From NCBI GenBank assembly GCA_023664705.1, contig JAMPFE010000102.1, positions 1-5,705 on the forward strand: a stretch of DNA of 5,705 bases, written 5' to 3'. Numbering within the stretch: position 1 is the first letter of the stretch; every line of letters starts with the position of its first letter. The stretch is from Lachnospiraceae bacterium. Its GTDB lineage: Bacteria; Bacillota; Clostridia; Oscillospirales; Ruminococcaceae. The notes under the pieces were generated by a model. That model worked only from the letters and a program-made list of their open reading frames with translations, searched no databases and was not told where the DNA came from. Of the stretch, positions 4,358-5,705 are shown piece by piece. The translations under genes and the position numbers were made by a program.

Positions 4358-4490
4358 TAGGGAGATGTAATGCTCCTGTGGTGTATCTCAGCCATAAGTG
4401 AGAAAGTTATAAAGGGAGTTTCTCTTAGCTCCTTAAATTTAAGACAGTTACGAGTGAGAGGGCGGTGCAATATCCGTCCTCTCTGTTTTT
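4358..4490 (+). ncRNA. toxI: Type III antitoxin RNA (ToxI-like) with two imperfect repeats
   Basis: It lies between the consensus promoter and the toxN terminator, where type III loci carry their antitoxin repeats. Two copies are visible: AGGGAG, 7 nt, GCTCCT, 19 nt, AGTGAGA (4359-4403), and AGGGAG, 9 nt, GCTCCT, 19 nt, AGTGAGA (4413-4459). The repeat period is 54-56 nt. Each AGGGAG/GCTCCT pair can form a short stem. In copy 2 TCTC in the loop could pair with the GAGA of AGTGAGA, as in a pseudoknot. The RNA should bind ToxN and block it, and ToxN should cut the precursor between repeats. Family repeats as I remember them are shorter (about 35-45 nt) and often more numerous, so this one is divergent. 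Identification rests mainly on the downstream toxin. Confidence 0.75.
4456..4490 (+). terminator. Terminator between antitoxin RNA and toxin gene
   Basis: GAGAGGGCGG (4456-4465) pairs with CCGTCCTCTC (4474-4483) as a 10-bp stem with one G-U, loop of 8 nt, then TGTTTTT (4484-4490). The left arm overlaps the end of the second antitoxin repeat. In type III loci this terminator sets the RNA-to-toxin ratio. Confidence 0.92.
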
Positions 4491-4504
4491 GGAGATGTCA
4501 TTAT

Positions 4505-5005
4505 ATGGAAAATCTTAAAATGTACGAAATAAGCAGAGACTATGTATCCTATCTATCGCCATTTGCTCCACACTTATTTCACAACAGTAAGTCCAAGCAA
4601 GCTAACGAAAGAAAATACATAGGCATTATTCTACAAGTCAACGGTATGGATTATTTCGTTCCATTGTCATCGTTTAAACCAAAACACAAGAGAATGCCAG
4701 ATATGATAGATTTTATCAAAATACGCGACTACGCTGTGATAAATCTTAACAATATGTTTCCCGTTCCTAGAGGGGAGTATAGCTATGTTGATTTTAGCAG
4801 CGTTAAAGACCCAAGGTATAAGTCGCTCTTGCTGGCAGAGTACAGATACATAAAATCTATAAAGGACGCTATTTGCCAAAACGCCGCTGATTTGTACCAG
4901 TACAAACTGGAGCACAAGGATGACACCACGCTGGCTAAACGTTGCAACGACTTTGCGCTGCTCGAAAGCAAATGCGCCGAATACAAGACAAAAGCGCATA
5001 CATGA
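4505..5005 (+). CDS. toxN: ToxN/AbiQ-family endoribonuclease toxin (type III), 166 aa
   Basis: A toxin that cuts RNA and is neutralised by direct binding of its RNA antitoxin; such loci often give abortive phage resistance or stabilise mobile elements. Family features in order: KMYEISRDYVSYLSPF (residues 5-20), RKYIGIILQVNGMDYFVPLS (36-55) running into SFKPKHK (56-62), which corresponds to the 'PLtSpK' active-site segment with its Ser/Thr and Lys, IDFIKI (68-73), VINLNNMFPVP (78-88), YKSLLLAEYRYIK (105-117), and NDFALLESKCAEY (148-160), which matches the C-terminal helix of ToxN. The usual length is about 165-175 aa, so it looks intact. I start at the ATG at 4505, with GGAG 10 nt upstream; an ATG at 4520 aligns with shorter family members but has no clear binding site. 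Confidence 0.93.
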   Translation: MENLKMYEISRDYVSYLSPFAPHLFHNSKSKQANERKYIGIILQVNGMDYFVPLSSFKPKHKRMPDMIDFIKIRDYAVINLNNMFPVPRGEYSYVDFSSVKDPRYKSLLLAEYRYIKSIKDAICQNAADLYQYKLEHKDDTTLAKRCNDFALLESKCAEYKTKAHT

Positions 5006-5142
5006 CGCTTTATAGTACTGTTTTTTCTACTGCTCATCATCCCCGAAAAATCCCCGAAAAAGTTAAATTTTCGCATTTATTCACGCAAATGTGCATAAAT
5101 GAAATTGAATGAAAATGGCTTAACGGAGCGGCTTGGTGAGGG
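5006..5142. other. Intergenic region downstream of toxN
   Basis: No gene seen. It contains a T-run without a strong stem (5024-5030), a tandem duplication of TCCCCGAAAAA (about 5039-5060), and the 28-bp palindrome listed separately. Confidence 0.5.
5074..5101. repeat. 28-bp palindrome near the element end
   Basis: CATTTAT-T-CAC (5074-5084), a 6-bp centre, then GTG-C-ATAAATG (5091-5101). Arms match at 10 of 11 positions. No gene starts nearby, so it is more likely a protein site for integration or excision than a gene operator. Part of it loosely resembles ArgR-type boxes, but the context does not support that. Confidence 0.45.
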
Positions 5143-5201
5143 TTGCTTAAACTTACTTAAACCTTAAAAAACGGTATAATCATAACCCTCTCTTTCCGCC
5201 A
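5143..5201. other. Putative attachment site: arm-type repeats plus tRNA-Ser 3'-end-like core
   Basis: Two adjacent 10-bp direct repeats, TTGCTTAAAC (5143-5152) and TTACTTAAAC (5153-5162), precede CCCTCTCTTTCCGCCA (5186-5201). The latter reads like a tRNA-Ser 3' end: a seven-base acceptor strand TCTTTCC, discriminator G and CCA. The T-loop consensus is absent, so there is no whole tRNA, only a terminal fragment such as tyrosine integrases leave at the far side of an insertion. If correct, DNA left of 5201 is mobile and DNA right of it is chromosomal. Confidence 0.4.
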
Positions 5202-5207
5202 ACTAAT

Positions 5208-5226
5208 TGTTACTAAAAAGATTTTT
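5208..5226 (+). repeat. Direct repeat, copy 1 (partner at 5458-5476)
   Basis: TGTTACTAAAAAGATTTTT, 18 of 19 positions identical to the partner exactly 250 bp downstream. It marks the start of the first of two collinear modules. Confidence 0.7.
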
Positions 5227-5268
5227 TGCCCACAAACGGCGGTATAAAGCCATTTGTGGGCAAAAAAT
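5221..5268. repeat. 48-bp inverted repeat with outward T/A edges
   Basis: Perfect 16-bp arms ATTTTTTGCCCACAAA (5221-5236) and TTTGTGGGCAAAAAAT (5253-5268), one mismatch, then GGC/GCC and an 8-bp loop. T's precede and A's follow the stem on both strands, the opposite of a terminator, so it is more likely a palindromic repeat element. It starts about 20 bp from the putative attachment core and lies inside the first module; the second module lacks it. Confidence 0.75.
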
Positions 5269-5392
5269 GCGAAAAAAGGAAATCACACACCGTAGATATT
5301 TTCGACACGAAAGTGGACGAATCGAACAAGTTCGACCCTCGAACCCCCCTACGCGTAGAAAATTTTTGGTCATTTTTGGTAAATATGCCCAG

Positions 5393-5445
5393 AGCGCCTG
5401 TGAATGTCCCCTCAATTATGAGGGAGCACTCATGGGCGCTTTTTT
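5393..5445 (+). terminator. Long hairpin with T-tract, module 1
   Basis: Left arm 5393-5408 (AGCGCCTGTGAATGTC) pairs with 5425-5440 (AGCACTCATGGGCGCT), 14 of 16 positions counting G-U. The tip is CCCTC (5409-5413), AATTAT, GAGGG (5420-5424), and TTTTTT follows. The tip and the base of the stem recur in 5546-5601. It works as a rho-independent terminator by form, but the stem is unusually long and the tip sequence conserved. Confidence 0.75.
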
Positions 5446-5457
5446 GTTGCCCTGAGG

Positions 5458-5476
5458 TGTTACCAAAAAGATTTTT
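5458..5476 (+). repeat. Direct repeat, copy 2 (partner at 5208-5226)
   Basis: TGTTACCAAAAAGATTTTT begins the second module, which continues with TCGAACCC (5484-5491) and AAAATTTTT (5502-5510), in the same order as module 1 (TCGAACCC 5339-5346, AAAATTTTT 5359-5367). Confidence 0.7.
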
Positions 5477-5514
5477 AGGTGCTTCGAACCCTTTTAGCAA
5501 CAAAATTTTTACGG

Positions 5515-5542
5515 TTGAAATTGTGCAGATTGCACATATAAA
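5515..5542 (+). promoter_or_regulatory. Possible promoter with palindrome in the spacer
   Basis: TTGAAA (5515-5520), 16-bp spacer, TATAAA (5537-5542). The spacer is almost entirely the palindrome TGTGCAGATTGCACA (5522-5536, perfect 6-bp arms), a natural operator. Transcription would begin at the foot of the hairpin at 5546-5601 and could continue to the gene at 5653. The promoter is not a perfect match and unit 1 has no equivalent. Confidence 0.4.
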
Positions 5543-5545
5543 AAT

Positions 5546-5601
5546 AAAAAGCGCTTGTAAATGGTCTCTTAATTATGAGGGATAATTTGCAAGCGCTTTT
5601 T
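5546..5601 (+). terminator. Long hairpin with T-tract, module 2
   Basis: AAAAAGCGCTTGTAAAT (5546-5562) pairs with ATTTGCAAGCGCTTTTT (5585-5601) along all 17 positions (one G-U). The tip is CTCTT (5566-5570), AATTAT, GAGGG (5577-5581). Compared with 5393-5445, stem changes are compensated on the other arm. It lies 51 bp before the gene at 5653 and could attenuate it or end an upstream small RNA. Confidence 0.8.
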
Positions 5602-5652
5602 CTGTTTTCCGACCAAATTCGGGAACACAAATACATTTTTGGAGGAATCAAT

Positions 5653-5705
5653 ATGATCAAAGCAATGATTCAAAGTTCTCCGTACATCACGGAGATGACA
5701 TTCCC
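5653..5705 (+). CDS. Start of an unidentified gene, cut by the window end
   Basis: An ATG with GGAGG (5641-5645) 7 nt upstream opens a frame reading MIKAMIQSSPYITEMTF, then leaves the window. Seventeen codons are too few to assign a family. If the attachment site at 5201 is real, this is the first chromosomal gene beside the element. Confidence 0.6.
   Translation, partial: MIKAMIQSSPYITEMTF

Noticed and set aside
4359..4459. CRISPR-like repeats upstream of the toxin
   Set aside because: Only two degenerate copies conserved in three blocks, not identical repeats with unique spacers; the context is a type III toxin-antitoxin locus.
5074..5101. ArgR-box-like palindrome
   Set aside because: The match is loose and no arginine gene or any gene start is close by.
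5171..5203. Complete tRNA gene at the CCCTCTCTTTCCGCCA sequence
   Set aside because: There is no TTCRA T-loop, anticodon arm or matching 5' acceptor strand upstream; at most it is a 3'-end fragment.
5203..5660. Several overlapping open frames on both strands at the right end
   Set aside because: They arise because palindromes and A+T-rich repeats lack stops in several frames. No ribosome binding site fits, and the structure is explained better at RNA level.

Overview
The window looks like the cargo end of an integrated mobile element (ICE, prophage or mobilisable island) in a low-to-moderate G+C Firmicute, probably a Clostridia-type gut bacterium. This rests on near-consensus sigma-A promoters with 17-bp spacers, strong AGGAGG ribosome binding sites, rho-independent terminators, and several small genes of types common on clostridial mobile elements. 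Everything below was read by eye; no database search was run.

Left block (2-2500). A leftward row of genes: a 91-aa coiled-coil protein, a 135-aa unknown, a 72-aa HTH protein, then a serine recombinase with its own promoter. Facing it, on the plus strand, is a 75-aa Cro/C1-type (XRE) regulator. The divergent control region between them (2141-2247) carries three evenly spaced ACAC-N7-GTGT operators.

Middle block (2503-3290). A second leftward unit encodes a 35-aa hydrophobic peptide and a 122-aa unknown, ending at a bidirectional terminator. It starts from a near-copy of the same three-operator promoter (about 82% identical over 89 bp, no gaps), so one regulator probably controls both units. 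A consensus plus-strand promoter fires back into the peptide gene, and the peptide's leader can fold over its ribosome binding site. Together these suggest a possible type I toxin-antitoxin module.

Decayed stretch (3285-4290). About 600 bp without a supportable gene, a 74-bp inverted repeat, and immediately next to it a phage-type gene remnant lacking both ends.

ToxIN block (4323-5005). A type III toxin-antitoxin locus: consensus promoter, a short RNA with two imperfect repeats, a terminator, and a ToxN/AbiQ-family endoribonuclease.

Right end (5006-5705). Two 10-bp direct repeats and a sequence resembling a tRNA-Ser 3' end (5186-5201) suggest an attachment site, which would put the element boundary near 5201. 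Beyond it is a duplicated module (5208-5445 and 5458-5601) whose copies share four blocks in the same order and end in covarying hairpin-plus-T-tract structures. A new gene begins at 5653 and runs off the window.
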